DNA from: Glandiceps talaboti | Taxonomy: Eukaryota; Hemichordata; Enteropneusta; Spengelidae | Direction of reading: 5' to 3' | NCBI RefSeq assembly: GCF_964340395.1 | Contig: NC_135568.1 | Coordinates: forward strand, 10,314,276-10,378,275 | DNA: 64,000 bases | In this document: piece after piece, positions 1 to 17,856 of the stretch | Numbering within the stretch: position 1 is the stretch's first letter | How the letters are laid out: every line of letters starts with the position of its first letter | Position numbers and translations under genes: made by a program | The notes under the pieces: generated by a model | The model's input: only the letters and a program-made list of their open reading frames with translations | The model's database searches: none | Told to the model about the DNA's origin: nothing

Positions 1-2464
1 ATAATTGATTGCTGCCTGTGCATGGACTGATAATTGATTACTGATAATTCCAGCGCAATTTCTCCTACATGGACTTACTTTGATACTTCGTAACATACGA
101 TGGTGGAAACCAAACTTTCGGCTAACTAAGACAGACACAAACTATAACTATTGTTGTAAGGTGTTGATATAAGATATCGAATGGCAGTTGGGTTCATTGT
201 ATTCACAGTAGGGTGGCATTTCTAATGACTTCCATGATCGTACTGTATACGTTTTGGTGGACTTATGATGTTTGCATTATCTTGATTATAGGGCGATTAT
301 ATCCGCCACTATCACCTATTTGCGTAATTTACTACAACCAACAACAATAATAAGCTTTAGATTGTCTATAATAATAAGCCGAAACATCGGTTTCCACAGT
401 AGTATATTACCAATATACGACAGTATGCAGGGATGCTCTTCAAACAAATCTTAAAAAGTTTGTTTCAGAGCAGAAATTTGCATGATTTACAAAAGCCTCC
501 TCCACCCACTACCAAATGAACTCAGCCGTCATAAATATATAGAGAGAGGTCACCATAGTGATCACAACTTGGGGTGGGTAAGAGCTTGAATCGTGTTTGC
601 CAATCAACAAAAAGGCACTTCATTCGCACTTCGAAATGGGCACCGAACGACTTAATATGAACTTTGAATACAATCTGGCAAATATGTCGAATAGTTATTA
701 TTTATGAAGTCTTGTTTTTATTCAACAGTTATTTTCATTTTCTCGTTTGACATATATAGAATATTCCTTGACTATCAAGATCATAGGAACACTACATTTG
801 GTAACTTTACAAGTACACTGAATATTGTATCACAAACACACACAACCCCAAACGCAATATATATTACAACACCCAAACAACAAAATCATATCACAACACT
901 CCCTCCCCATCACAGCACAAGAAACGTTACAAAATTAAACAACACCACACAGCCAGTCCACCACAAGACGGTAATACTGTGCAACAACACGTAGCCATAA
1001 TGCGACAGAACAGAACAGACCACAGTACAGTACAACACAACACAACACAACACAACACAACACAACACAACAGATTCTTAAGCTAAATCTTGCATTTTTA
1101 TGCTACGGCCATTAAAATGTCCTGTGTGAACCCGCTGCAAAAATACTCACGTCACAGGGGTAGTTCGTCACTGTGTTTGGTTTGGTCTGCTTAGATCGCT
1201 AGTTTCGACTTGAATCCGCTGTTAGCGTTCACTCTTGTCACACACTTTCAAATATACATTCGTATTTCTCGTTAAATCACTGATTACAGTTAACTGTAAG
1301 AGAAATACTAGCAACAAGAATTTAACTTCCTTACCTGGTACCTGGATCGAGATTTGTGACACATTTGCATCCACTGCCAAAGGTCAATAAATGAATAAAT
1401 ATAATAAATAAAACACATGCAACAAATAACCTCTGAATCACCATGGGTGTTTATTAATGAGTTTGGTTTATAAAATATTTGTTTTGCAGGTGAAGTTAGA
1501 TCAAGAACACACAAAAAGGAGCATACCAAATGAAAACCTGCCAAAATGTGTACTGTTGGCACTGACTTTTTGGTGGTGGTGGTAGCGGTAATATTGGGTT
1601 GGTAGGGGGGGGGGGGTCACGACATGTGTAGGGGGTCACGACATTTACATTCTTTGTGGTTTATTTTAAATTATCAAGCTGTCTGTTTTCACACCGTATG
1701 AAAACTCCTACTTCAAACGTATTGTTATATATAGGCACTCAACCTCTAGGTACCGGGTCAGGAAAAACACATTTGGGGAGCTATAGATCTACACTTTCAA
1801 TAATTCAAGCAATACAATGTTTCCTTTGTATTTATACATTATACATTATACAGACATCGGCAGTTGCATACCTATGTAATTACATATTAACTACGATCCA
1901 ATCAATCAATTTCCAGTGTTAACCTTTGACCCTACTGTGAGTAAACCGTTCGATATAGGTGGGGGGGGGGGTGCTGGAGGAATTTTAGGAAAAAGTTCAA
2001 AAGACCAATAGAGAAAAAAAATGGTGACGAAATTAAATTTAAAAAAATACAACGTGTGTAGAAACAAAAATTTAAAGGTTTTTACTTACGGAAGGCATTC
2101 AGTTTACACCTGGTTTAATCTTAGTGTACCCGAATGCACCATACAGATATGTACATGCAGTGTGAGGGTGGGCTGGGGGGGGGGGGGCATTGCACTGGAC
2201 AATGTTACATATAGAAAACTGTCTGTAGTGTTCAATGTGATGCTACGAAAATTCATGGGCCGCTTCCAGGGGGCCGGGGTGGAGCTTTTGAAAGTTCAAT
2301 GGGGATGGGATAGCTGCAAAACAAAGTACTGTGCATTGCAGATTACTGTTGACGCTCTCTGTTTTAATGCATGACAACGAAATCCTGATCTGATGTAGAT
2401 GGAGCTCTTCAAGTGAAATATTTAGTTGCTAGCCACAGCAGAAGGTGAACCCCAACCAAACAGA
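1..2464. other. no supported gene; simple repeats only
   Basis: I see no exon with domain identity and matching splice sites here. A pentanucleotide (CACAA)n run lies near 1025-1072, and poly-G tracts near 1605, 1963 and 2176. The open frames are short, low complexity or lack recognisable motifs. Confidence 0.5.
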
Positions 2465-2830
2465 GGAGAAATTGTTACCATAACTTTAGACGTCGATCTC
2501 CAGTAATATCTGTTGTGAACTGGTTGATGGCAATGATGTTGGTTAGACACTTAGCAACAGTGGATGCTTGTGATTACTGAATACACAGAAATCATGTCGA
2601 TGACGTCAGCCACGTCAGATAAAAGAGTCACTGGTGAAAGCTACCCCAAAGATAACAGCAAACAAAATGTCAGTGAAACTGAGGTTTACTAAATAGAGAT
2701 TGCCTGTAGTACGTAGCTGTTTCTTTACAAGAACAGCGAACACGAAGGCAACATTGCCTGCTAAAGTTACTATTACGAGGCCGACATCAAACGTGAACAT
2801 TGATATTGTTAACAAACTGGTGGTAACTTT
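2465..2830 (-). pseudogene. decayed copy of the 17.9-kb NRY GPCR (TM1-TM3)
   Basis: On the minus strand a frame at 2815-2615 encodes TM1-TM2 closely matching residues about 40-97 of the intact receptor at 17857-18954, sharing the stretches FVFAVLVKK, GNLYLVNLSFTD and FTSDSFI. The next codon, AGA (Arg) in the intact gene, is TGA here. Homology continues past the stop with further nonsense changes and indels down to about 2465 (a counterpart of the ATIAIN region is still readable), then fades. No TM4-TM7 is visible. This is a 3'-truncated pseudogene of a local family. The intact gene is intronless, so retroposition and DNA duplication cannot be told apart. Confidence 0.8.
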
Positions 2831-4087
2831 GTCGACATCAGGTCCACCACATCACTAGCATTGGCGGTATTATTGGGGGAGTTGTTCAAATTAGGCATCA
2901 CGGTACAGAAAAGCAAAGATCAACGAATGTTTGAAATTTTCCGTTGTACAAGAGTTTAACTTCCCTTCAATTGCAAGTTTAACTTACATAAGATTATTTT
3001 ATCATATCAGACAACTTATCATGGTATATTGTGATGTAATATATAAACCCTGCATAGCATTGTGAAGTAAAAATCGTGATAATTCCGGCAGCGGCAATAA
3101 TAATTTATTCATAGTTCGTCAGTAAAACTAACTTCTCGTTGTTTTATGTTTCACAGTTTTCCTTGAGTTATTTCAAGAAAAACAAATACCTTTTCAATAT
3201 TTAAGTACAAAATGTTTGCTTTGCAATTATTTCAATAAAAAGTACTTAAAACATTTATTTTCAATTTTTGAATATAAGCAGCGGGTGTAAAATAAACCGA
3301 GTCCAATTTTAAAATTCATCATGCTTCTGAAGGCTATTCGTCTTCTATTTCCTCACCTCACAGTTATATAAGAAAACTACTGAATATTCCAAAGGTTTTG
3401 AGCAAAAGGCCTTTGGGAAGACCAGAATGAAAAGTTATTCGTGTAAAATATAGGGCGGGATAAGGAGTAAGCCAAAATAATACATCTTTATGGTGCAAGT
3501 AATAGATTTTCATGACGCATACAGCCACAGCTTTATACATTGTGATGTAAGTAAGGGGCGTACAAATGGCCACTATGGTTATGTCACCTTTGTGCTAAGT
3601 TTGAATGAATTGGACCTGCTGTTCTGCGCGGTGTTCACTTGTAAGGTCATTAAACAGCTATCCATACATCCACAAACTCATTTATACAATTTTCCTATTC
3701 ATACATCCATACATCCATCCATCCATCCACCCATCCATCCATCCACCCATCCTTCCTTCAACTGACTGACTGACTGACTGACTCCTTGATCGATCGATCA
3801 ATCAATCAATCAATCGATCCATCCATCAATCAATTTTGATAAATTAGAAGGACGCATTTCGCTTGCAGTTTGTTCATTTAATCATATATGTTAATCTCTA
3901 AATCGAGGAGCTTAAATGCAGGGAAATATCCTATGACATAAAATTCGAGCAACCTATTCAGCGATGACATATAGGCTTGGCCACGATAAAGCTATAGAAC
4001 AAGTTTATAATGATTTAAGTGATGTCTATGTTATAGATGATGGAGTATGCCCATGTTATAGATGATGAAGAATATTCGTGGTCCCAT

Positions 4088-8934
<4,847 letters not shown>

Positions 8935-11900
8935 TTTGGAATCTAATGAAGAAAGGGAATTAGAAAATTAAAATGTTTTAATTGAAATGTAAGATGTAAG
9001 TTTAATCAATATCGTTATGGGCAGGCTTTCCAAAGTTTCCAGTAAATTCTAAGGAAGTGTGCCATGTAACGTGACAGGATGACGAGAATAACGTGATGCT
9101 GAGGGCGCTGCTACTGGTCAAGTTCAAATACAACAACTTCGTCTCAAGTGTCAATTACAATTTACAACACACGTAGCTCATCCACAGACCATGGTTCATT
9201 GTAGGCCGTGGTCGTATGAAACCGGCTAAAGTCCTCATCTCCAAACAGCGTCTTCAAAAACACCAAAAACAACATTTTAGACTCACTATAGTGGTATTCG
9301 TCATACGAAGGCGTGTAAACTTGAAAAGTTAAATTTCACCTTCGACTGCACTCGGACCAGGGCTGCACCATATATCTTGGAGGATGTAGGGAACCCTCCA
9401 AGATCTATGACTGCACTAGTCATTCAACTTTCGGTGGACACCAATCCATTTTCTATGTGCGAATTATTGCACATTGTCAAAATATAATGACTGCCGTAGA
9501 ACTAAAAAAAGTGGTGTCAATTCAGGGCGACTTGAATGATGGATGTATAAGGGGAAGATGCAAGGGCTGCAAGGAGAAACATTTTCCACAGAAGCCATTG
9601 GGATGGAACACCGGTACTTCGGGCAGGTGACGTTGTAGTTCTGGACATCTACCCTACACACCATTACCGAGAAGATAACATATTAGCTGAATATGTAAAC
9701 AACATGAGAATCCAGTATTCACGCAATTTCGATTTTAATGGGACAGAATTTGCTCAAACAGGATCGTTTTTGTTAATTAGGTTAGAAGAACAAAAAATCA
9801 CGACGAGTGTACGACGACAGAAAAGAAAATGAGAGAAAAAAGACAATGTCAGATAAACCTTATTACGAGACCAATGACATCATATATACATCAACAAGAC
9901 GCTAGCACCACCCAAACGAAACCTGACGAAGAAAGCAAATGACAGAAGAAAGCCTGAACTATACATTTCTATGGAAACACAATAGTAATGTTTATGTCAC
10001 GAAAAATCAGGGTTCTGTGTCTCCTCCGTCTATCCCAAGATCTAGTGATTGCAGAATGAACTCGGTAATCCCACTCTTGACAATTTCATAGACTTGTCTA
10101 AAGAGTGAAAACGAATTTGAAATGAAAATCGATTTGCAATTGAAAATAGAAGTGAAAACGAATTTGAAATGAAAATCAATTTGCAAATGAAAATGAAAGT
10201 GAAAACGAATTTGAATTGAAAATCAATTTGCAAATGAAAGTGAAAACGAATTTGAAATGAAAATTGATTTGCAAATGGAAGTGAACATAAATTTGAAATG
10301 GCAATTGATTTGCAACTGCAAATTGATATGAAACAAACCAATTGAAGTGAAATAAGTTTTTTTATTTTCTTTTTCTTACTTTTTTCTATTTTCATTTTTT
10401 TTTAAAAATCAAAACGCAATGCAAATTGATATGAAACAAACTTTTATTCTTTTTTTAAACTGCCAAATGATGTGAAATATTTTTTCTTGTTCTTTTTTTT
10501 TTCTTTTTTTTTCTTTTTTCGTTTTTAAAATCAAAATTGATGTGTGATATCATGAGCCTCCTCGGTTGCCGTACTAAAGCGTTTGAAACCACAAACCATG
10601 ATGTTTGTGTACCAAGCTTGAATTTGTATCGCGTCAGAGGCTTGCCTCTCCACAGGCTTGCGAACTACTACTTACACAAAGTTTGGTTTTCAAAACCGTG
10701 AACTAATCATGGCCACAGTACTAGTATTGTGATATTGGCTCAATAGAGCCAATGAAAACAGTATCAGCGAGACCAGAAAACTAGGCACACGGAACGAGAA
10801 AGAAACATGGGGACCCTTGCAATTGCAGGTAAAAAGGAGACCGATCCAATTGCAGGAACGCTCTGATCTGCAATGACTATCTCGCAGCGTAGGGTCTCAG
10901 CTATGTTTGCTGTTCTGTAATTGAATACACTTTAAATAAGTTTGAAAACAGAGAAAAATCAAATTTATATATATTTTAAAACAAAATTAATCCTGTTTGT
11001 AGTTGTTTTTTATCGGAGTTTTCTAATAACAATTCAACTAAGCTTACTTGTTTGTTTAGTTTTGTAAAGTTTTCCATGCCAGTGGGAAATAAGTTTGAAT
11101 TGTGAATAACATAACAAAACGACTCGACTTGAGCATAAAAAATAAGCATGTTCAGTTCCATTTACGAATGAAGGTGTATTTTGTAAGAAAACGACTTGAC
11201 TTGAGCATAAAATGCAATATAATTATACAAGTGAATTGTCGGAGGAAAGTTGGTCGATTTGAGTTGACCACACAGTAAAAGTAGTGTCGGCATGATTACA
11301 GATAAATATCCATGGTTGTATGGTATCGGCTTGATAGAGGCAAGCTCACGTTTTTATACACCCTTGTAGCATGTTCTGATAGCACTAGCAGACGTTAGTT
11401 CTTTGTCAACCTCATCGCAGTTAACCAGCAATGTGATTTTGTAGAAAACGTACTTAGACTGCAGAAAAAACGTAGATTCCTTGTTAAAAAACTCTATTCT
11501 GTGTTTAAAAAAATGTTAACCGTCGCACTGAAGAGGTCACAATAAAGCATTACCAGTATTTTAGAGCAAGGCGATACGATGTAGTAATGTCAGTAAGATT
11601 TTTTCAAGCCAGATGACCTTTACTTTCATGTTTCTTCATAGAACTCGGAAGCACGTCAAGAGACAGCAATTTGACTTTGGCTAAACGAAACCATTTCACC
11701 TTCCAAGAAAAAAATATCCTTCGCTATTATAAGATTAATAAAGTACAGAGGATATCGTTTAAAATGCACACACTTCCTGACGACAAACCACCCGTATTTT
11801 CTATGTAGAAATAGTGATCACGTAAAGACAATCTTACCTTAACTTCTCCGAAGCAAGACTGACAGTGATACAATGTATCACGAACCTACCTTAAGTACTC

Positions 11901-11990
11901 TCGAAATTTGAAATTGAATACACTTAAATACTTTTGGAATAATAAAACATACAAACCTGTCAATATAAAGTATCGTATAAGTTGAGTGCA
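8935..11990. other. no supported gene
   Basis: Upstream side of the VWD gene. No exon could be tied to a known domain. From 10100 to 10330 there is a degenerate tandem repeat of about 30-40 bp built from GTGAAAACGAATTTGAAATG and AATTGATTTGCAAATG-like pieces, followed by T-rich tracts to about 10530. Confidence 0.5.
10100..10335. repeat. degenerate minisatellite (GAAAACGAATTTGAAATGAA type)
   Basis: About six imperfect copies alternate a GAAAACGAATTTGAAATG module with an AATCAATTTGCAAATGAAA module. The 117-codon open frame here is a by-product of the repeat. Confidence 0.7.
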
Positions 11991-11994
11991 AATG

Positions 11995-12207
11995 TTATGA
12001 TTTTGGATCATATGAAAAGGTTGTCTGATCACTTTCGTAAATATTTTTCATAGCATGGACATCTGTTGCCCAAGTTTTTGGTTTAATAGGTATAGGTACA
12101 CAAAATTTTATTTTTAATTCGTCCGGTTCCTCTCGATAGTATACGATCGCGTGACTACATTCTTTGACATCAGTATCACTCTGTGCACGCATATAAGCTG
12201 ACCACAT
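11995..12207 (-). other. 70-codon open segment, captured in the palindrome arm
   Basis: The minus-strand frame begins MWSAYMRAQSDTDVKE and contains ELKIKFCVPIPIKPKTWATD. I do not recognise it. The other palindrome arm (about 14825-14990, plus strand) holds a recognisable but frameshifted counterpart, e.g. TGTGTACC and TTGGCAACAGATGT. One arm therefore keeps an open frame and the other does not. It could be an exon fragment of a duplicated gene or part of a mobile element. Confidence 0.35.
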
Positions 12208-12955
12208 TTACATAATCGTATCATTTTACGTTTGGTATGTAACACATGTAACGTGATCAAATTTGGAGACTAGAACTTTTGTATTTCAGACTACTATTAT
12301 AACTTTAGACCACCGAGTATTGTAGTACAAAGATAAACTGCATATGAAACGATGTATGGAGTATGATTGAAACACAGACGATATTTAGCCCAGAACTGGA
12401 GAGACAGGTGCTCCCAGCTCTGCGGTCAAAATCTAAGTCCACAAACCTGCAACGCCATGTCGTTGCAATAATTGTGTAGGGTCTATGCTATAACTAGGTG
12501 TTTGGCGACATGTACAAACACGTCATGTCTGAACCAAACATAATAATTACAAATTCATTGCACTAACATTAAGGCCCTGGTCATTTGCTCAGGCCTATGT
12601 GGAGGGGTAAGTGAATTTTACCATTGGGCCGACAAAATGTCTCCAGCACTCCCTCTCTGTAAAACCCATAACAGTCAGCTCCCCATCACTTATTATTTTT
12701 AAAACATGATGATTTCGCCTTCCAGCTTGATACTAGTAAAATGTAGGGAAGAGCTTAAGATGGGGGAAAGTCCACCTCTCTTAGGGAATGCTAGATTTTC
12801 CCTGTGTAGCTTTGAAGGATTTTAGACTATTGAGAACCTTTCAGACAATACTTACATAGCTTACAAGAGTCAGCACCATCATATATCAGTAACTGCTCTT
12901 TATACATAGCATTGAAAAGTTCCTTATAAAGTTAAATGGCATCATTACAGTATAT

Positions 12956-13440
12956 AGTCCAGTTGCCAGAGGTGGTTTTGGGGGGTTAACCTTGCAATGT
13001 GAGTTATATGATATTTTTTTGCAGATTCCACCTCAGAAAGGTGTCCTGTTAGCATATCTGACGGGCGCCACTCGCGCACCCCTGGGCATTTTGTTATATC
13101 GCGAGAAAACCGAAATACCATGTATTGCTATGGGTAAACACATGTTTTGGTAGGCTAAATACTTACTGCCCATAAAACCATGTCGAAGTTACTTAAAAGT
13201 CATATTTACATGTTACACACTGTATATTATGAATAGTCAGTCAATTACAAATTTTGTCAAACGTTTGGGATATTATACAATACATGGTATTTCGGTTTTA
13301 TAACAAAATGCCCAGGGGTGCGCGAGCGGCACCCGTCAAATATGCTAACAGGACACCTTTCTGAGGTGGAATCTGCAAAAAATATCATATAACTCACATT
13401 GCAAGGTTAACTCCCCAGAACCACCTCTGGCAACTGGACT
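12956..13440. mobile_element. MITE-like foldback element, arms about 170 bp
   Basis: Arms 12956-13127 and 13278-13440 are near-perfect inverted repeats beginning AGTCCAGTTGCCAGAGGTGG, around a loop of about 150 bp. There is no coding capacity. The structure fits a non-autonomous foldback or MITE. No clear target-site duplication was seen. Confidence 0.8.
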
Positions 13441-15139
13441 AACATACATATATCGTTGAACGTTCAGGAAATGTTTATCAACCTCATGACAGTAAGGTTG
13501 GTTCTTCTGATTGTGGGTTGACTAAGTGACACCCACTCAACTGGGTTGGGGGTCCTTGAGAACTACGGACTCCTGGTTCAGTGTCCGCCCGGTCCCTAAG
13601 TATATTTTTGAGACTTTGTAGTAGCAAGATTCGTGTGAGATTGTTTTAGGAAAACAACAATCGAACTAACTGTAGTAATAACATGTCTCCCTGTGTTTAA
13701 AGGTCCATGTAAAAGTCTGTGTTTAAAATTTCATGTAGACTGTCGTTTGGATACGTCGCTAATTATATGCATAACAGTATACAGGAATGACAGGTAGTGA
13801 TATTTAGCCTTTAATTCTCCTCAGTAGTAGTTGATTAAATGATTGGATTGCATTTACTTTATTTATCACTATATGTTATTTTTGACATGCATGTGTTTTA
13901 AAATGCTTGATATGGCATGTTGTTATGCAGTAAAGATTGATTGATTTATTACCAAACTACTCTGTCAACACGAATGAACAGCTGACGTTGCGTTCCCAAA
14001 AGCTTTCATAATCCCTTTTCCAAATTCGAAAACTGCGTGAAGGAATTTACAGCATGACGCTTAGGCTGCTTGCACAAACTCTGGGATGGGGGAGATTTTA
14101 AGTTTTGACCCCATATGTTTTTAATGCACCCTCCGCACAAAGTACCGTCGTACTGGATTGTAAGTAACCTCCCCCTTCCACATCTATAATCTATACCCAC
14201 ATTCAACGCATGTAAAAGTATTGCCAAAAGGGGGTTATGGGGAGCATAACAATGCCAAAAACCTCTCACAGTAAATATGCTCTCCAACTCTCCCCCTACT
14301 AATGACTCAACTATCTCATTCGCTGCCCCTATACTGTAATGATTCAGATGCTATTTAACTTTATAAAGAACATTTCAATGCTATGTTTAAGGAGTAGTTA
14401 CTAATACGATGGTGCTGACTCTTGTAAGCTGTGAAAGTACTGTCTGAATGAGTTGTCTCAATAGCGTAAAAAACTCCAGAGCTTTCAGAGGGAAAATCTA
14501 GTATTCCCTATGGGAGGTGGACTTTTCCCCATCAAAAGCTCTGCTCCTACCTTTTACTTTCAAGTAGGAGTGAAGGGGGGGGGGGGGGGTGATTAATCAT
14601 ATTTTAGAAAAAATAAGTGATGGGGGTTCAGCCTGTTTTGGGTTTTACAGAGAGGGGGTGCTGGAGACATTTTGTCGGCCAATGGGAAAATCCACCGACC
14701 CCTCCACCCAGGCCGGAGAAAATTAACAGTCCTTAAAGGTAGTAGTCTGAAATACTAAAGTTCAAGTCCAAATTTGGTCACATAGGTTACATACTAAACG
14801 TATGATGATAAATGTAAACGCTGTCAACTTATTTGAGTGTACAACGTGACTCAGATGTCTGGCACATGTTCATATATTATTCTTGGAGAAAATGGACGAA
14901 TCAAAATAAAAAATTGTGTACCAAAAATGCATTACTCATTAAAACGACAGCTTTGGCAACAGATGTGACATGGTAAGAAAAAGGATTTACGTGTACGACC
15001 AGGTAATTTTTTTCATAATAACATTTGCACATATACTTACACAAATTACTTACGAATGTACACTAACAATTCCATTAAATTTAGGACATATGTCAATCAT
15101 AGCAAACGCACGTCCTAAAAGGTTCGTTGATGTAGCTAT

Positions 15140-16290
15140 TAGTTTGAATGATTCATTTGCATAATTAATACATTTCCGTAATTAGGCTATATCTTCAGAA
15201 TGCACTCATATTTCCATATAACTTGGTACATACAGAAATCAAAACAAAGTGCACGTCATATACAGCTTTTTCAAGAAGCCATTAGTTTAAATATGTCATA
15301 TGCACACTGATTTTCAGTAATTAGGCTATACGTTAGGAATGGTCACTCCAAATTTCATAAGATGTGATATATGCATTGTGGAAAATAAAGCACACATATT
15401 TGATATGGTTTCCTGACGTAGTTTTAGTTATAATCAGTCATTTGCATAAGTAATGATTTTCGTCAGTTAGGCAATATCTAAAGAATGCAACCGTACAATT
15501 TCATATAATTTTGTCTATACATTCACAATAACCATGACTACAATCGCTCGTATTCTGAAAAGGCTTTTGATGTAGGTTTTAGTTTTAATGAATCGTTTGC
15601 ATAATAAAGTATTTTCCATAAGTATGTAGTGAATCGTTTGCATAATAAAGTATTTTCCATAAGTATGCTTTATCTTTAGAAAATCACTATTCAAATTCAG
15701 TATAATTTGGTACGTACATCAACCATAACAATGCGCTCATGTTCTTATCTGCCTGTTAATATAACTGTAATAGTTGTAATGTTTCATTTGTATAATTAAT
15801 GATTTTCAGTACTTGGGCTATATTTAAAGAATGCATGTCAAATTTCATATAATTGTTGCATATAGTTTACTGGTGAAGAAACAATCATTATTAAAGATTT
15901 ACTGTACTTAGATTATATTTCAAGAATGCACGTCAAATTTCATACAATTTGCATATACATATATCGTTTACTGGTGAAGAAACAATCAGTCATTTGCATA
16001 ATTGATTATTAATTTCATATAATTGGTGCATATACTCTACTGGTGAGGAAACAATCAGTCATTTGCATAATTCATGATTTACTGTACTTTGGCTATATTT
16101 CAAGAATGCACGTCAAATTTCATATAATTGGTGCATATAGTGTACTGGTGAAGAAACAATCAGTCATTTGCATAATTAATGATTTTCAGTACATAGGCTA
16201 TATCTCAAGAATGCACGTCATATTTCATATAATTGGTGCATATAGTTTGCTGATGAAGCATTTTTAATGATTTACTACCTGATATAATTT
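15140..16290. repeat. degenerate satellite, about 95-185 bp period
   Basis: Repeated modules read CATTTGCATAATTAATGATT, then TTTCAGTA..TAGGCTATAT, then AGAATGCACGTCAAATTTCA, then TATAATTGGTGCATATA. At least eight copies occur; those from about 15860 to 16260 are the most alike. No coding is supported. Confidence 0.85.
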
Positions 16291-16479
16291 ACTGATGTAG
16301 TTTGGAATTGTAGTTAGGCATTCCTATCTTTAATGAATTAAGAATACAAGCTCCAAATTCCATATAATTTCGTGTAAAAGTTGATGATCACAAATTCAAT
16401 GTCTCCTATAAAACTAGATTATTCATTTGTATAACTTAATTATATTCAATTCGGTAATTAAGCAATATCTTAAGTATAC

Positions 16480-17850
16480 GAAGAAAAGATTTTTTAATGA
16501 TCTGGCATAACTGTTTGCCAATTAAGGAGTAGCTATAGCTAAGAATTTTGCATTTCAACATTTATTGTATGTAGGAACGGAAATCTAACGATTTTGCCCT
16601 TACAGAAGACAATCTGTTTAAATAACAACTGCAACAATATGTGGCACTGACAACAATGCGGTGAATTGATAGACTTCAAGTAAATCATAATGTTGATGTC
16701 ACTGCCATGAGAAATATGCACAAGAGATTATCGTAAACAGTTGTGTAACATGCATCCATTTGATCCTAATTTACCTATGATTACAATGCATATAAATTGA
16801 ACAATACCATGCCCATGTGCTTTATTTCGGGCGTGGATGTACGGAGCATGACCAGTACAAAGTGCTGCCATGATGTTTTTTTAGCACCCGAAGGCGGGGG
16901 TTATTATGATGGGCTCCGTTCATCCGTTTCATTTTATAGTTTCGGTGTTTCATTCATTTCAAGCCACAGCTGTGCTAACCAAGGGCAAAATATTTCAGTG
17001 CCATAAGTTTACAACATTTACAAGGCCTTAATAAATATGAGGTTATCGTTAACAAGTTATATTACATGCATCTTATTAACTCCAGTAATTCCTATTCTAA
17101 ATCCTCCACCCCTCAAGTTTCTCTTAGCCCTATTTTCTCCTCCACTCCTCTCCCCCATGCATAATATTCATCTACTCCGTACACGGGTTGTGAGGACAGT
17201 GATAGAGACTACGAAGTAGGACCTACCCAGACTATAAGTGATAAATTTTTTAAGTCTGAAAAATTATGCACTCCACATAAAAAATATATGTGCCCCATTA
17301 TCCATCATGCACATCAACAATTATCTTTTCAATATCCATTAAAACACCTCCATTCGATCTCTTCATTGCCTTTAGTATATATTTTTTCAGCGATTATAGA
17401 CAATTTACATCACCTATTACTTACTGTAGCCTCATTTACAAAGAGATAAATCTTACAAGCTTCCAGATATGGTCAATTTGAGTATGGGAGACGTTTTTGC
17501 TTCAATTAATAATTTTGGATTTCTCATGAAAGCAAATACCCATTATGAAGGAACAACGTGAATCTAGACTTAAGGCAGCTTGATATTGTTTTATATGATG
17601 TATAACAAAATAAATTGGTAGAAATTGATTAACTATCTTGTGTTAAAGTGCCTGCAACGCATCATTAAATGATAACAAGGAAATAAACTATAGTGATTAC
17701 ATATAAAGCAACAAAATCCTCAATTCTTCTTGTTAGTCCATTGACGTTCCTCGAAAGGGAGAGTACCCAATACTCTCTAAAGTCTGTAGTCTGCAAGCAC
17801 TCGTTCAATAATCATACGAAGAATAACAAGAAAGGATCGCTGCTGCAGTT
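16480..17850. other. no supported gene
   Basis: Intergenic sequence upstream of the plus-strand GPCR. Only short open frames without motifs are present. No promoter element could be assigned. Confidence 0.5.
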
Positions 17851-17856
17851 GTTTGT

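Larger units (their letters stand above)
11995..15010. repeat. large inverted duplication with a nested foldback element
   Basis: Sequence at about 11995-12900 is matched in reverse complement by about 14388-15010, with gaps. Anchors include GTGCTGACTCTTGTAAGCT near 14420 against its complement near 12865; the TTTGTCGGCC/ACAGAGAGGGGGTGCTGGAGA segment (12625-12660 against 14645-14680); and GTATTTCAGACTACTA (12281-12296) against its complement near 14740. Both arms carry the same small coding-like segment (see 11995-12207). A second foldback sits inside at 12956-13440. A half-copy of the G-rich segment recurs at 46985-47155. This may be a composite element or an inverted segmental duplication. 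Confidence 0.75.

Noticed and set aside
704-994. Thr/Asn-rich 96-codon frame
   Set aside because: Composition follows local CA-rich repeats; no signal, splice or domain support.
1656-1922. Open frame containing GTGSGKTHL, a Walker A-like string
   Set aside because: Eight matching residues in an 88-codon AT-rich frame with no Walker B, helicase or kinesin context; taken as chance.
9270-9292. GACTCACTATAG, identical to the core of the phage T7 promoter
   Set aside because: Twelve-base chance match in animal DNA with no phage context.
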